From contig NZ_LRXL01000037.1 of the NCBI RefSeq assembly GCF_001637325.1, forward strand, positions 496,001 through 560,000: a stretch of DNA of 64,000 nt. Direction: 5' to 3'. The DNA is from Cochleicola gelatinilyticus. GTDB lineage: Bacteria; Bacteroidota; Bacteroidia; Flavobacteriales; Flavobacteriaceae. The notes below the pieces were generated by a model. That model saw nothing but the letters and a program-made list of their open reading frames with translations, was not told the DNA's origin and did no database searches. Below are positions 42,256-50,274 of this stretch, in pieces; the stretch's first letter is position 1; each line of letters starts with the position of its first letter. The translations under genes and the position numbers were made by a program.

Positions 42256-44165
42256 TTAGCTATGTAATACTCGTTTTTTGAATTTAATGCGATCGTTCTG
42301 TTTTCCAGTAATAATTGCAATGTCTGTAACAAATCGGGCAACGCAAAGGTAGTTTTTTCTGAAAGTTCCCGCGAACTCATAGGCTTCTGTTTTAAAAGTT
42401 CTAATATGAGTTCTGAAACAGACTTGATTTCATTGGTATTTTTATTTTTTTCTGAAACAGATTCTTCGTTTAAACACACCGAACAGACACCACAAGGTAT
42501 TGAAGGTTTTTCTCCAAAATAACGTACCATTTGATGGCTTCTACATACCCTTGTATTTTCAATATAACGGAGGACAGACCGAACTTGATTTACTTTATTA
42601 TTATATTGTGTCACCACCTGTTTACTTACTACATTAATTGTTTTGTCATCCTCTCTTGGTACTAAGAAAGTAATACTAGCATCTGTAATTTTGAGTTGAA
42701 GGGTAATTAATTCTGCACGTTCCAATTGCTGAAGCGTGGTAATGATCGTGTCTGTGTGTTGCCCTGTTTTTTTACTTATTACATCAAGATTCACTGAGGT
42801 AGGAGTTTCAAAAATTCCCCCATAAAGTCTTAAAAGAGACTTCCCGATGACTGAAGCTATAGGATGGCTTGAAAAATAATCTAATACTGTTTCCGAAGAA
42901 CTAATAAACTGTACTATAGAACGCCGTCCAAATTCTTGCGAAAGTTGTATAATTCCTAGACGATCTAAGGTATTCAATGCGTTATATGTGAGAAGTGTAT
43001 TTAGAGCATACCTACTGCAAAATTCAGTAAAATTAAATGCATGTTCTGTAAACACCCCTTCACCATACGAGATCTGAAAATAATTATTCAGGTTCCGGTA
43101 TAATTTTTTTAAACCATCGGGAGTTGCCAAGGCTGCTATAAATTGTCGTTCTACTAGCGTTTTATCGTAGGTATTATAAAGAATGACTGCGGTAGCAAGT
43201 TCTCCATCTCGACCCGCACGCCCAGCTTCTTGAAAGTAGCCCTCTAAACTTTCGGGTAATTGAATGTGAATTACAAATCTCACATTAGGATGATCGATTC
43301 CCATTCCGAAGGCATTTGTAGCGACCATTGTTGACACGCGACCTTCACGCCAAGCTGCAGCTCTTTCTTTTTTTTCTTTAGGAGAAACACCGCCATGATA
43401 AAAAGCAGCTCGAATTCCTAGGCTGTTTAGCTGATCACTGGTTTCAACAGCAAGTTTTCTACTGCGAACATATACAATAGCAGATCCTGTGTTATCTTTT
43501 AGTAATTTCTGAATATGGTATAATTTGTCTTCCGCAAATTGAACTTTATACGATAGGTTTTCTCTTATAAATGAATTTTGAAATACTTTAGGTACGTTGA
43601 GCTGAAGCTCTTTAATGGTGTCTTTGAGTACCTCTGGCGTTGCTGTTGCTGTTAATGCAATGATAGGAGCCAGTGGTTTCAGTTCACGCAGCACGGTAAT
43701 ATTTTTATAAGCAGGACGAAAATCGTTTCCCCATTGTGAAATGCAATGTGCTTCATCTACTGCGATCGAATTTACATTCATTTGGCGAATAGCACCCTGT
43801 ACCATGTCTTGCTGAAGACGTTCTGGTGATAGGTATAAAAATTTATAGTTTCCGTAGATTGCGTTGTCTAAAAGCGTACGTAATTCGTCGAAGGAGAGCC
43901 CCCCCGAAATGGAAAGTGCTTTAATTCCTTTGGCTTTTAGATTTTGAGTTTGATCGTTCATTAAAGCGACCAGAGGCGAAACTACAATACAAATTCCTTC
44001 CTGTACCAATGAGGGAATCTGAAAGCAAACAGATTTCCCCCCGCCTGTAGGTAATAGTGCAACAGTGTCATTCCCATCAAGTACAGCGTTTATAATTTCT
44101 TCTTGCAGCGGCTTAAAGGATGTAAATCCCCAAAATTGTTCCAATAATTGCTGCGCTGTTTTCAA
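42252..44165 (-). CDS. recQ: ATP-dependent DNA helicase RecQ
   Basis: A 637-residue superfamily-2 helicase. Start is TTG at 44165, overlapping the upstream stop as TTGA; the protein begins MKTAQQLLEQFWGFTSFKPLQ, as expected. Motifs: aromatic FWGF Q-region, Walker A LLPTGGGKSVCFQ, VDEAHCISQWGNDFRP (DEAH), LTATATP, then VATNAFGMGIDHPNVRFVIH and QEAGRAGRDG. The RecQ-C-terminal part has the zinc site CRSHQMVRYFGEKPSIPCGVCSVC. No HRDC domain is evident; the tail (EIKSVSELILELLKQKPMS...) is shorter. Functions in recombination and fork repair. Confidence 0.96.
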   Translation of the reverse strand: MKTAQQLLEQFWGFTSFKPLQEEIINAVLDGNDTVALLPTGGGKSVCFQIPSLVQEGICIVVSPLVALMNDQTQNLKAKGIKALSISGGLSFDELRTLLDNAIYGNYKFLYLSPERLQQDMVQGAIRQMNVNSIAVDEAHCISQWGNDFRPAYKNITVLRELKPLAPIIALTATATPEVLKDTIKELQLNVPKVFQNSFIRENLSYKVQFAEDKLYHIQKLLKDNTGSAIVYVRSRKLAVETSDQLNSLGIRAAFYHGGVSPKEKKERAAAWREGRVSTMVATNAFGMGIDHPNVRFVIHIQLPESLEGYFQEAGRAGRDGELATAVILYNTYDKTLVERQFIAALATPDGLKKLYRNLNNYFQISYGEGVFTEHAFNFTEFCSRYALNTLLTYNALNTLDRLGIIQLSQEFGRRSIVQFISSSETVLDYFSSHPIASVIGKSLLRLYGGIFETPTSVNLDVISKKTGQHTDTIITTLQQLERAELITLQLKITDASITFLVPREDDKTINVVSKQVVTQYNNKVNQVRSVLRYIENTRVCRSHQMVRYFGEKPSIPCGVCSVCLNEESVSEKNKNTNEIKSVSELILELLKQKPMSSRELSEKTTFALPDLLQTLQLLLENRTIALNSKNEYYIAK

Positions 44166-44701
44166 TGGTTGATTTTAAGGGTTGTGAGAATGTAAGCCAT
44201 TCTTTCTTCTACAGTTCCAAAAGGAACGGTGTGTATATTGTAATTATATTTCTCGTAGGCTTTTACTAAAGCAAGATGAATTTTTTCTGCTTGTTCAAAA
44301 GATTCATAACGTTCGCTGTCTTGTTGATAAATCTCCTTCCAAGGCGGCAACAAAAAAACAACATCATACCTATATTCTAAGCAAGTTTTTGGGAAATGTT
44401 CGGGGTAGGTAGTTCCCAAATAATCCATATAGGCGGTAACGTCGGGCAATCCGCGGTCGAAAAAGATACGATCGCTGGTGGATTGAGCCGTTTCTTTAAA
44501 TTGTCGTAGCCTTCCTTCTAATAAACGCTGACTGAAAAGAATAGGGTCTTCTAAAAATAGCTGCTCGATTCCTTCTTCTCGCGCAGCCAGTATTACAGCA
44601 CGTGAAATCTCGGGAATGCAATGAAGCCCTTTTTGTTCCATGTAATCGATTAACGTGGTTTTTCCGGTACTTGGTCCGCCGGTAATAACGATTCTTTTCA
44701 T
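44162..44701 (-). CDS. AAA-type ATPase (AAA_28/NadR-like)
   Basis: A 179-residue P-loop protein. Walker A GGPSTGKTTLIDYM (residues 8-21), RAVILAAREEG, DRIFFDRGLPDVTAYMDYLG with the Walker-B-type Asp and DRGxxD that is typical of AAA_28 and of nucleoside-kinase-like proteins, and KIHLALVKAYEKYNYNIHTVPFG at the end. Members of this group include NadR kinase-like and mammalian Ttd14-like proteins; the substrate is unknown. It begins an operon with recQ and fmt, with stops and starts overlapping. A role linked to nucleotide metabolism is only inference. Confidence 0.88.
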   Translation of the reverse strand: MKRIVITGGPSTGKTTLIDYMEQKGLHCIPEISRAVILAAREEGIEQLFLEDPILFSQRLLEGRLRQFKETAQSTSDRIFFDRGLPDVTAYMDYLGTTYPEHFPKTCLEYRYDVVFLLPPWKEIYQQDSERYESFEQAEKIHLALVKAYEKYNYNIHTVPFGTVEERMAYILTTLKINH

Positions 44702-44758
44702 GATGCTGGAGTACAGTTTTTCTACAAAGAACGTAAATAAATATTGATAGCGAAAACG

Positions 44759-44766
44759 TATCTTTG
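44759..44766 (+). promoter_or_regulatory. -7 element before DUF493
   Basis: TATCTTTG, 22 bp before the ATG of the DUF493 gene. No TTG at the right distance, so a weak candidate. Confidence 0.4.
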
Positions 44767-44788
44767 TAGGGATAAGAGAATATCTATT

Positions 44789-45079
44789 ATGGAAAACGAA
44801 AAAAAGACAACAGAATTTTATGCACGATTAAAAGAGCAACTAGAAGGCGATACTACTTGGCCAGCCCCTTATTTGTATAAATTTATAGTGCCTTCAGATG
44901 CTTCTAAAATTGCCGAAATAGAGGGCGTTTTTAACGGTACCGACGCGACCATTGAGACACGTGATTCTTCAAAAGGTACCTATACAAGTGTATCTATAAA
45001 AGTTACCATGAATTCTCCCGATGCGGTAATAGAAAAATATCTAGAAGTTTCTAATGTCGAAGGTGTTATTTCCCTTTAA
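44789..45079 (+). CDS. DUF493 (YbeD-like) protein
   Basis: A 96-residue protein; the start at ATG 44789 gives MENEKKTTEFYARLKEQLEG, while an upstream in-frame codon would lie within the promoter. The ACT-like alpha/beta fold of YbeD/DUF493 is visible: WPAPYLYKFIVPSDASKIAEIEGVFNGTDATIETRDSSKGTYTSVSIKVTMNSPDAVIEKYLEVSNVEGVISL. A regulatory, ligand-binding role is assumed for the family. First gene before DUF4290-murA, but separated from them by a 97-bp gap with a structured element. Confidence 0.93.
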   Translation: MENEKKTTEFYARLKEQLEGDTTWPAPYLYKFIVPSDASKIAEIEGVFNGTDATIETRDSSKGTYTSVSIKVTMNSPDAVIEKYLEVSNVEGVISL

Positions 45080-45087
45080 ATTTAGTA

Positions 45088-45144
45088 TTTTGCCAATAAT
45101 TAGAAGTGACAGCCCCGCCCGTTACTTGGGCAACACTGGCAAAA
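45088..45144 (+). ncRNA. candidate structured RNA element before DUF4290-murA
   Basis: Three nested stems in 57 bases: outer TTTTGCCA (45088-45095) with TGGCAAAA (45137-45144), middle AGTG (45105-45108) with CACT (45134-45137), inner GCCC (45117-45120) with GGGC (45128-45131). The middle stem shares T45137 with the outer one, so one pair is exclusive. GC-rich unpaired bases (ACAGCCCC) lie in an otherwise AT-rich gap. It could be a cis-regulatory element or a small RNA; a Bacteroidota RNA class such as Flavo-1 is one possibility, not checked. Confidence 0.4.
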
Positions 45145-45176
45145 GAACACTCTTTCCTTTATTTAAATAATATATT

Positions 45177-45836
45177 TTGATTGAACAAATAGAATACAAT
45201 ACGGAACGACCTAAGTTAATCATTCCAGAATACGGACGCCATATTCAAAAAATGGTAGACCACGCCTTATCTATCGAAGACCGAGAAGAACGAAATAAAA
45301 TCGCAAAAAGTATTATCGCTGTAATGGGTAATCTAAACCCTCATCTGCGAGACGTGCCTGATTTTCAGCCGATGCTTTGGGACCAATTATTTATTATCTC
45401 AGATTTTAAATTGGATGTTGACTCTCCCTATGATAAACCTTCGCGGGAAGAACTTATGGAACGTCCAGAACCTTTAAATTATCCACAAAACTTTCCGAAG
45501 TATCGTTTTTACGGAAACAATATAAAAAGAATGATCGACGTGGCGGTTACATGGGAAGAAGGAGATAAAAAAGAAGGTTTAATTCTTACCATTGCGAACC
45601 ACATGAAAAAGTGTTTCCTCAATTGGAATAAAGATACCGTGGAGGATGATGTAATCTTTAATCATCTTTTTGAACTTTCCGAAGGGAAAATTAATTTAAA
45701 GAATAGCGACGAAGATCTTTCTAACGCTAGTGCTTTACTTAAAAACAAAAAGCGTTATAATAGTACCAATAGCACTAGTAACGGAGGAAGCAATAAGAAA
45801 AACTACAAAGGGAACCGTGGACGCAAACGGTATTAA
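45177..45836 (+). CDS. DUF4290 family protein
   Basis: A 219-residue soluble protein specific to Bacteroidota. Start is TTG at 45177 (MIEQIEYNTERPKLIIPEYGRHIQKMVDHAL), matching the family N-terminus. Helical body: EREERNKIAKSIIAVMGNLNPHLRD, FPKYRFYGNNIKRMIDVAVTWEEGDKKEGLILTIANHMKKCFLNWNKD. The last 30 residues are Asn/Ser/Gly/Lys-rich and disordered (NSTNSTSNGGSNKKNYKGNRG). It is consistently encoded just before murA, 16 bp away here. Function unknown; position suggests wall synthesis or division. Confidence 0.9.
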   Translation: MIEQIEYNTERPKLIIPEYGRHIQKMVDHALSIEDREERNKIAKSIIAVMGNLNPHLRDVPDFQPMLWDQLFIISDFKLDVDSPYDKPSREELMERPEPLNYPQNFPKYRFYGNNIKRMIDVAVTWEEGDKKEGLILTIANHMKKCFLNWNKDTVEDDVIFNHLFELSEGKINLKNSDEDLSNASALLKNKKRYNSTNSTSNGGSNKKNYKGNRGRKRY

Positions 45837-45852
45837 ATCTTAGCCATTATTT

Positions 45853-47166
45853 ATGGGAACATTTCAAATTGAAGGCGGACACAAACTAAAAGGAGAAATC
45901 CGTCCGCAAGGAGCTAAAAACGAAGCGCTTCAAATTCTTTGTGCAGTACTTGCGACACCAGAAGAAGTTATTATAGAAAACATTCCCGACATCCGGGATG
46001 TAAATAAACTCATTACCATTCTCGGTAACCTTGGGGTTAAAATTCAAAAAATAGGAAAAGGAAAGTTTGCCTTTAGAGCAGACGATCTGCATTTAGAATA
46101 CCTAGAATCTGAATTATTTAAACAGGAGGGAAGCTCATTAAGAGGTTCTATAATGATCGTGGGACCCTTATTGGCTCGTTTCGGAAAAGGATACATTCCA
46201 AGACCCGGTGGCGATAAAATTGGCCGTAGAAGACTCGATACTCATTTCGAAGGATTTATAAAATTAGGAGCCAAATTCCGGTACAATAAAGAAGAACGGT
46301 TTTACGGCGTAGAAGCCCCAAAAGGATTAACGGGAACCGATATGCTTCTCGATCAGGCCTCAGTTACAGGAACAGCGAATATTGTTTTGGCAGCAGTGAT
46401 GGCAAAAGGGACTACTACCATCTACAACGCGGCTTGTGAACCATATCTACAGCAGCTTTGTAAAATGTTAAACTCGATGGGAGCCAAGATTAAAGGGGTT
46501 GGTTCAAATTTATTAACCATCGAAGGGGTTAAAAGTTTAGGCGGATGTACACATCGTATTCTACCCGATATGATAGAAATTGGAAGTTGGATCGGCTTGG
46601 CCGCAATGACCCGTAGTGAGATCACCATTAAAGATGTAAGTTGGGAGAATTTAGGCTTAATTCCACAAACGTTTAGAAAATTGGGTATAAAGCTTGAAAA
46701 GAAAGGGGATGATATTTACATTCCTTCTCAAGATAGTTATGAGATACAAGGGTACATCGATGGTTCTACATTAACTGTAGCCGATGCACCTTGGCCTGGA
46801 TTTACACCAGACCTTTTAAGTATTGTACTTACAGTTTGTACCCAAGCAAAAGGAAATGTACTTATTCATCAAAAAATGTTCGAAAGTCGTTTGTTTTTCG
46901 TGGATAAATTAATCGATATGGGAGCGAGAATTATTTTGTGTGATCCGCACAGAGCTACTGTAATGGGACATGATTTTCAATCAAGTTTAAAGGCTACTAC
47001 AATGGTTTCTCCAGACATTCGTGCAGGGATCTCTTTATTAATTGCAGCACTCTCAGCAAAGGGAATAAGCACTATTCATAATATTGAACAGATCGATCGT
47101 GGATATGAAAATATTGACGAACGTCTCCGATCTATTGGGGCAAAAATTACCCGACTCGATAACTAG
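45853..47166 (+). CDS. murA: UDP-N-acetylglucosamine 1-carboxyvinyltransferase, Asp variant
   Basis: First committed enzyme of peptidoglycan synthesis: joins phosphoenolpyruvate to UDP-GlcNAc. 437 residues. Motifs: KNEALQIL near 22 (Lys22-Asn23), GSSLRGSIMIVGPLLARFG, then RPGGDKIGRRRLDTHFEGF. In this loop E. coli has PGGCTIG with the Cys that fosfomycin alkylates; here residue 121 is Asp (GAT at 46213-46215). Asp variants are catalytically competent and fosfomycin-resistant in Mycobacterium, Chlamydia and Borrelia. Further motifs: DQASVTGTANIVLAAVMAKGTT, GSTLTVADAPWPGFTPDL, DIRAGISLLIAALSAKG. Cotranscribed with DUF4290; terminator follows. Confidence 0.97.
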   Translation: MGTFQIEGGHKLKGEIRPQGAKNEALQILCAVLATPEEVIIENIPDIRDVNKLITILGNLGVKIQKIGKGKFAFRADDLHLEYLESELFKQEGSSLRGSIMIVGPLLARFGKGYIPRPGGDKIGRRRLDTHFEGFIKLGAKFRYNKEERFYGVEAPKGLTGTDMLLDQASVTGTANIVLAAVMAKGTTTIYNAACEPYLQQLCKMLNSMGAKIKGVGSNLLTIEGVKSLGGCTHRILPDMIEIGSWIGLAAMTRSEITIKDVSWENLGLIPQTFRKLGIKLEKKGDDIYIPSQDSYEIQGYIDGSTLTVADAPWPGFTPDLLSIVLTVCTQAKGNVLIHQKMFESRLFFVDKLIDMGARIILCDPHRATVMGHDFQSSLKATTMVSPDIRAGISLLIAALSAKGISTIHNIEQIDRGYENIDERLRSIGAKITRLDN

Positions 47167-47183
47167 AAATAAGTAAATGCTAT

Positions 47184-47223
47184 AAAAAAGCCCAAATCGT
47201 ATTTAATCGATTTGGGCTTTTTT
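47184..47223. terminator. bidirectional terminator, murA / coiled-coil gene
   Basis: AAAAAAGCCCAAATCG / CGATTTGGGCTTTTTT perfect 16-bp stem with 8-base AT loop. Confidence 0.9.
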
Positions 47224-47258
47224 GCATTATATAAAACTATACTTTATAAAGATAAAAT

Positions 47259-47837
47259 CTATTTATTTTTATTAATCTCGTCCTGTAGTTTTCTTCGAAG
47301 TTGTTGTTCTCTTTCTAAAGTCTTTGCTCTGTGTGCATCGAACTCTTCCTCGGTCTCGGCAAGTTTGAGATTGGCTGCTTTTGTCACTGCGTGGCTATTC
47401 TTGTATTTGTAAAATAAAAAGGCTAGAATAGCGAGAAGTATAAGAATAAGAGACCACATAATCGTATTGTAGGTAGCTTTTTGTGTGAGCATTCCTAAAA
47501 TCTCAATCCCATCTTCTTTTTCTTTTGAAGTTGTTAAATCTTCTTCAGTAGTTTTGAGCGTTTCAGTGAGTGACGAAATTTCAGTTTGTTGTTTTTCAAT
47601 TTCGGCATTTGCGGTTGTAATTTGCTTTTCCAATGCAGCTACAGAATCCAATACGTTTTTCTGAAGTTGATTGATTTTAAATTTTTTAATTACTTTATAC
47701 TCCTGAAAATTATTGGAGCCATCAATTACATCGGTAAACTGACCTTCCAAAGAATTGTCGGTACTAGTTTCAGTTTGTGCAACTGCAATTAAAGAAAGGA
47801 AACAAAGAGATACGGTGAGGGATATTTTTTTAATCAT
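47259..47837 (-). CDS. exported coiled-coil membrane protein, unknown function
   Basis: A 192-residue product with a signal peptide (MIKKISLTVSLCFLSLIAVAQ). A long coiled coil spans about 55-115 (LQKNVLDSVAALEKQITTANAEIEKQQTEISSLTETLKTTEEDL), then one membrane segment (about 125-147, MWSLILILLAILAFLFY), then a second, cytoplasmic coiled coil (KLAETEEEFDAHRAKTLEREQQLRRKLQDEI). Flavobacterial members are often mislabelled tRNA (guanine-N1)-methyltransferase, though no methyltransferase motif exists. Role is unknown; a scaffold across the inner membrane is one reading. The palindrome GTGGTACCAC at 47893-47902 lies upstream. Confidence 0.8.
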   Translation of the reverse strand: MIKKISLTVSLCFLSLIAVAQTETSTDNSLEGQFTDVIDGSNNFQEYKVIKKFKINQLQKNVLDSVAALEKQITTANAEIEKQQTEISSLTETLKTTEEDLTTSKEKEDGIEILGMLTQKATYNTIMWSLILILLAILAFLFYKYKNSHAVTKAANLKLAETEEEFDAHRAKTLEREQQLRRKLQDEINKNK

Positions 47838-47945
47838 TTTACTGCTGTTAGTTTGTATAGCCTAAATAACAGTGCAAGATTAGAAAAATTGTGTGGTACC
47901 ACCTAAAATATACCGAGTATTTTACTATATTTTAACAACATTAAG

Positions 47946-48170
47946 TTAACTATTCTTGCAATAATTAAGCGCACCAGAAGGACATTTACCTATTTGTGAG
48001 ATAATTTTTACAGTATCAGCACCATCAAGTTTTATCCAAGGGATTACCGTTGTTCTAAATACAGATGAAAGTCCTTTTGCACATTCTTCTGCATGAATAC
48101 ATTTTTTAGGTTCAAAAGTTACCGTGATTTCACCATTAGTGAATTCGTTTATTAGCATCTCCATAAGCAT
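47946..48170 (-). CDS. 4Fe-4S mono-cluster protein (DUF1271/Fer4_19)
   Basis: A 74-residue protein; start taken at ATG 48170 (ATGs at 48164 and 48158 are alternatives). It is a small divergent ferredoxin: VTFEPKKCIHAEECAKGL supplies Cys residues with spacing C-x5-C, SQIGKCPSGALNYC gives two more (CPSGAL-C). Four cysteines fit a single [4Fe-4S] cluster or a redox-metal site. Electron partner unknown. It lies next to the photolyase operon, same strand, 101 bp apart, possibly in it but without clear evidence. Confidence 0.8.
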   Translation of the reverse strand: MLMEMLINEFTNGEITVTFEPKKCIHAEECAKGLSSVFRTTVIPWIKLDGADTVKIISQIGKCPSGALNYCKNS

Positions 48171-48271
48171 AAATTTGGGGGTTATGAATTTCGATATCAA
48201 AACATTATATCGATAAATATACAAAAAAATACGACGAAAGGTAATTTTTGATTAAAGATTTGTAAGAAAAT

Positions 48272-49576
48272 TTAAGAAACCGCTTTTTTGTAAGTTGAAA
48301 GTGCTCGTTCTCTAGCTTCTTTATGATCGACCATTTTCTCGGGGTAAGCATCGGTGTCATATTCTTCTACCCATTTTTTAATGTATTTTTTATCGGAATC
48401 AAATTTATCGATTTGCGTTGTCGGATTAAAAATTCTGAAATACGGAGCTGCATCTACACCACTACCAGCTGCCCATTGCCAATTACCCACATTACTAGAT
48501 AATTCGTAGTCGAGTAACTTTTCAGCAAAATACGCTTCTCCCCAGCGCCAATCGATGAGTAAATGTTTGCAAAGAAAACTTGCGACCAACATACGTACGC
48601 GATTGTGCATGTATCCCGAGGTATTTAACTGGCGCATTCCTGCATCTACTAGCGGATAACCAGTTTTTCCCTCTTTCCATTTTTGAAAGTCAGTTTTATG
48701 GTTTCGCCATTCCACACGGTCGTATTTTTTTCGAAAAGCAGTATCTACTGTATGCGGAAAATGCCACAGAATCTGCATGAAGAACTCTCGCCATATTAAT
48801 TCCTGCCAAAAGACTTCGTTCTTTTCAGCAATGGCTTTTTTAACTATTTTACGAATGCTTACTGTGCCAAACCGCAAATGAGGACCTAAATGTGATGTAG
48901 CATCTTGTGCAGGAAAGTTTCGCGTCTTCTCGTATTTCTGAATAGTTGTGGGCGTTACGTCATAATCGGGAATATCTATAGAAGATTTTTTAAATCCCAT
49001 GTCCGATAGTGAAAGGTTTGGAAGTCTGGAATGTTGCAAGAGGTTATCTAGATGTTGCGATGTGTAGTAAATTCTTAAATCCTCATCGGCATTAAATTTC
49101 GATTTCCACGTTTTCATATAGGGTGTATATACCACGTAAGGATCACCATCAGCTTTTACGACTTCCTCTTTTTCAAAAACAACCTGATCTTTGTACGTAT
49201 AGAAACCAATTTCTTTTTCTGAAAGTTGATTTTTTACTTCTGAATCTCTTTTATTTGCATAAGGCTCATAGTCATGATTGGTGATTACATTTTGCACATC
49301 GAATTCTGAAGTTATGGTCTTAAATACTTCTGAAGGTGCTCCGTGATACATGGCTATACTGCTTCCATGATTCTGAAGCTCCTTACGCATGTTTTGAAGT
49401 GTTAGAAAAATAAAGGTCACTCGTGCATCGTCTTCAGGCAATTCATTAAGAATTTCAGTATCAAAAATAAACACAGGAAGTACGGGATACTTTCCGTGAA
49501 GTGCTTTGTAAAACCCAACATTATCATCTAAACGAAGGTCTCTCCGAAACCAAAATATATTCACTTTATCTGCCAT
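48272..49576 (-). CDS. phr: deoxyribodipyrimidine photolyase/cryptochrome family
   Basis: A 434-residue flavoprotein of the photolyase family, probably repairing cyclobutane pyrimidine dimers with blue light. N-terminal antenna domain: NIFWFRRDLRLDDNVGFYKAL, PVFIFDTEIL. C-terminal FAD domain: FWQELIWREFFMQIL (the ELIWREF motif that holds the dimer), WKEGKTGYPLVDAGMRQLNTSGYMHNRVRMLVASFLCKHLLIDWRWG, LSSNVGNWQWAAGSGVDAAPYFRIFNPTTQIDKFD. The WQW and NWQW residues fit class I photolyases. Its ATG overlaps the SDR stop by one base. Final gene of SRPBCC-SDR-phr. Confidence 0.95.
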   Translation of the reverse strand: MADKVNIFWFRRDLRLDDNVGFYKALHGKYPVLPVFIFDTEILNELPEDDARVTFIFLTLQNMRKELQNHGSSIAMYHGAPSEVFKTITSEFDVQNVITNHDYEPYANKRDSEVKNQLSEKEIGFYTYKDQVVFEKEEVVKADGDPYVVYTPYMKTWKSKFNADEDLRIYYTSQHLDNLLQHSRLPNLSLSDMGFKKSSIDIPDYDVTPTTIQKYEKTRNFPAQDATSHLGPHLRFGTVSIRKIVKKAIAEKNEVFWQELIWREFFMQILWHFPHTVDTAFRKKYDRVEWRNHKTDFQKWKEGKTGYPLVDAGMRQLNTSGYMHNRVRMLVASFLCKHLLIDWRWGEAYFAEKLLDYELSSNVGNWQWAAGSGVDAAPYFRIFNPTTQIDKFDSDKKYIKKWVEEYDTDAYPEKMVDHKEARERALSTYKKAVS

Positions 49577-50271
49577 TATGAAATATTTAAGGTAGACATT
49601 CCGCCATCAACACCCAGAACTTGCCCTGTAACCCAAGAAGAAGAATCCTCCAATAAAAATACGGCAGTAGCTGCAATATCTTTTGTAGTACCAATACGTT
49701 GCAATGGATGTCTTTTCCCTAATGTTTCTTTTTTAGCTTCGGTAGACACCAGTTTTTTAGCCAATGAGGTATCTGTTAACGAGGGGGCAATAACATTCAC
49801 CCTAAAATTTGGAGCATATTCTGCAGCTAATGCCTTTGCAAATCCTTCGATGGCTCCTTTTGCAGCAGCTACACTCGTATGAAAAGGCATTCCGACTTTA
49901 ACAGCAACAGTGCTAAAAAACACCAAACTTGCCTGCTCTGTTTTTTTTAACTTCGGAAGCAATCCGTGAACCACGTTTACCAACGATAAAAAATTGAGTT
50001 CTATATCTTTTTGAAAAATCTCGGGAGACATCATTTTAAAAGGTTTAAGATTGATGCTACCAGGGCAATACACTAAGCCATGAATTTCTTCTGGCAAATT
50101 CAAGTCGGAAATAGAATCTTTAAGTACATCAAATGTATGGTGTGTTATTTCTTCAGAAAGTTCTTCTTTCGTTCTCGAAGCAATTATAACATTGTGTGAA
50201 TCCTTCAGTTGTGTTGCGATCTCGTTTCCAATACCGTAGGAGCCTCCAATTAACAGTATATTTTTCTTCAT
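49576..50271 (-). CDS. short-chain dehydrogenase/reductase
   Basis: A 231-residue SDR. NAD(P) motif GGSYGIGNEIATQL (TGxxxGxG type, with Gly8-Gly-Ser-Tyr-Gly-Ile-Gly), LVYCPGSIN (NNAG-equivalent), then the catalytic region: SLVFFSTVAVKVGMPFHTSVAAAKGAIEGF, where Ser is present but the usual Tyr-x-x-x-Lys reads HTSVAAAK, so the catalytic Tyr is replaced by Val/Thr-region residues while Lys is kept. Then AEYAPNFRVNVIAPSLTDTSLAK and WVTGQVLGVDGGM. Sits between SRPBCC and photolyase genes. The Tyr loss may mean altered chemistry or a non-enzymatic role. Confidence 0.9.
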   Translation of the reverse strand: MKKNILLIGGSYGIGNEIATQLKDSHNVIIASRTKEELSEEITHHTFDVLKDSISDLNLPEEIHGLVYCPGSINLKPFKMMSPEIFQKDIELNFLSLVNVVHGLLPKLKKTEQASLVFFSTVAVKVGMPFHTSVAAAKGAIEGFAKALAAEYAPNFRVNVIAPSLTDTSLAKKLVSTEAKKETLGKRHPLQRIGTTKDIAATAVFLLEDSSSWVTGQVLGVDGGMSTLNIS

Positions 50272-50274
50272 AGT

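Noticed and set aside
47893-47902. 10-bp palindrome GTGGTACCAC as an operator
   Set aside because: Single short palindrome with no second copy or flanking symmetry; expected by chance in a window of this size.
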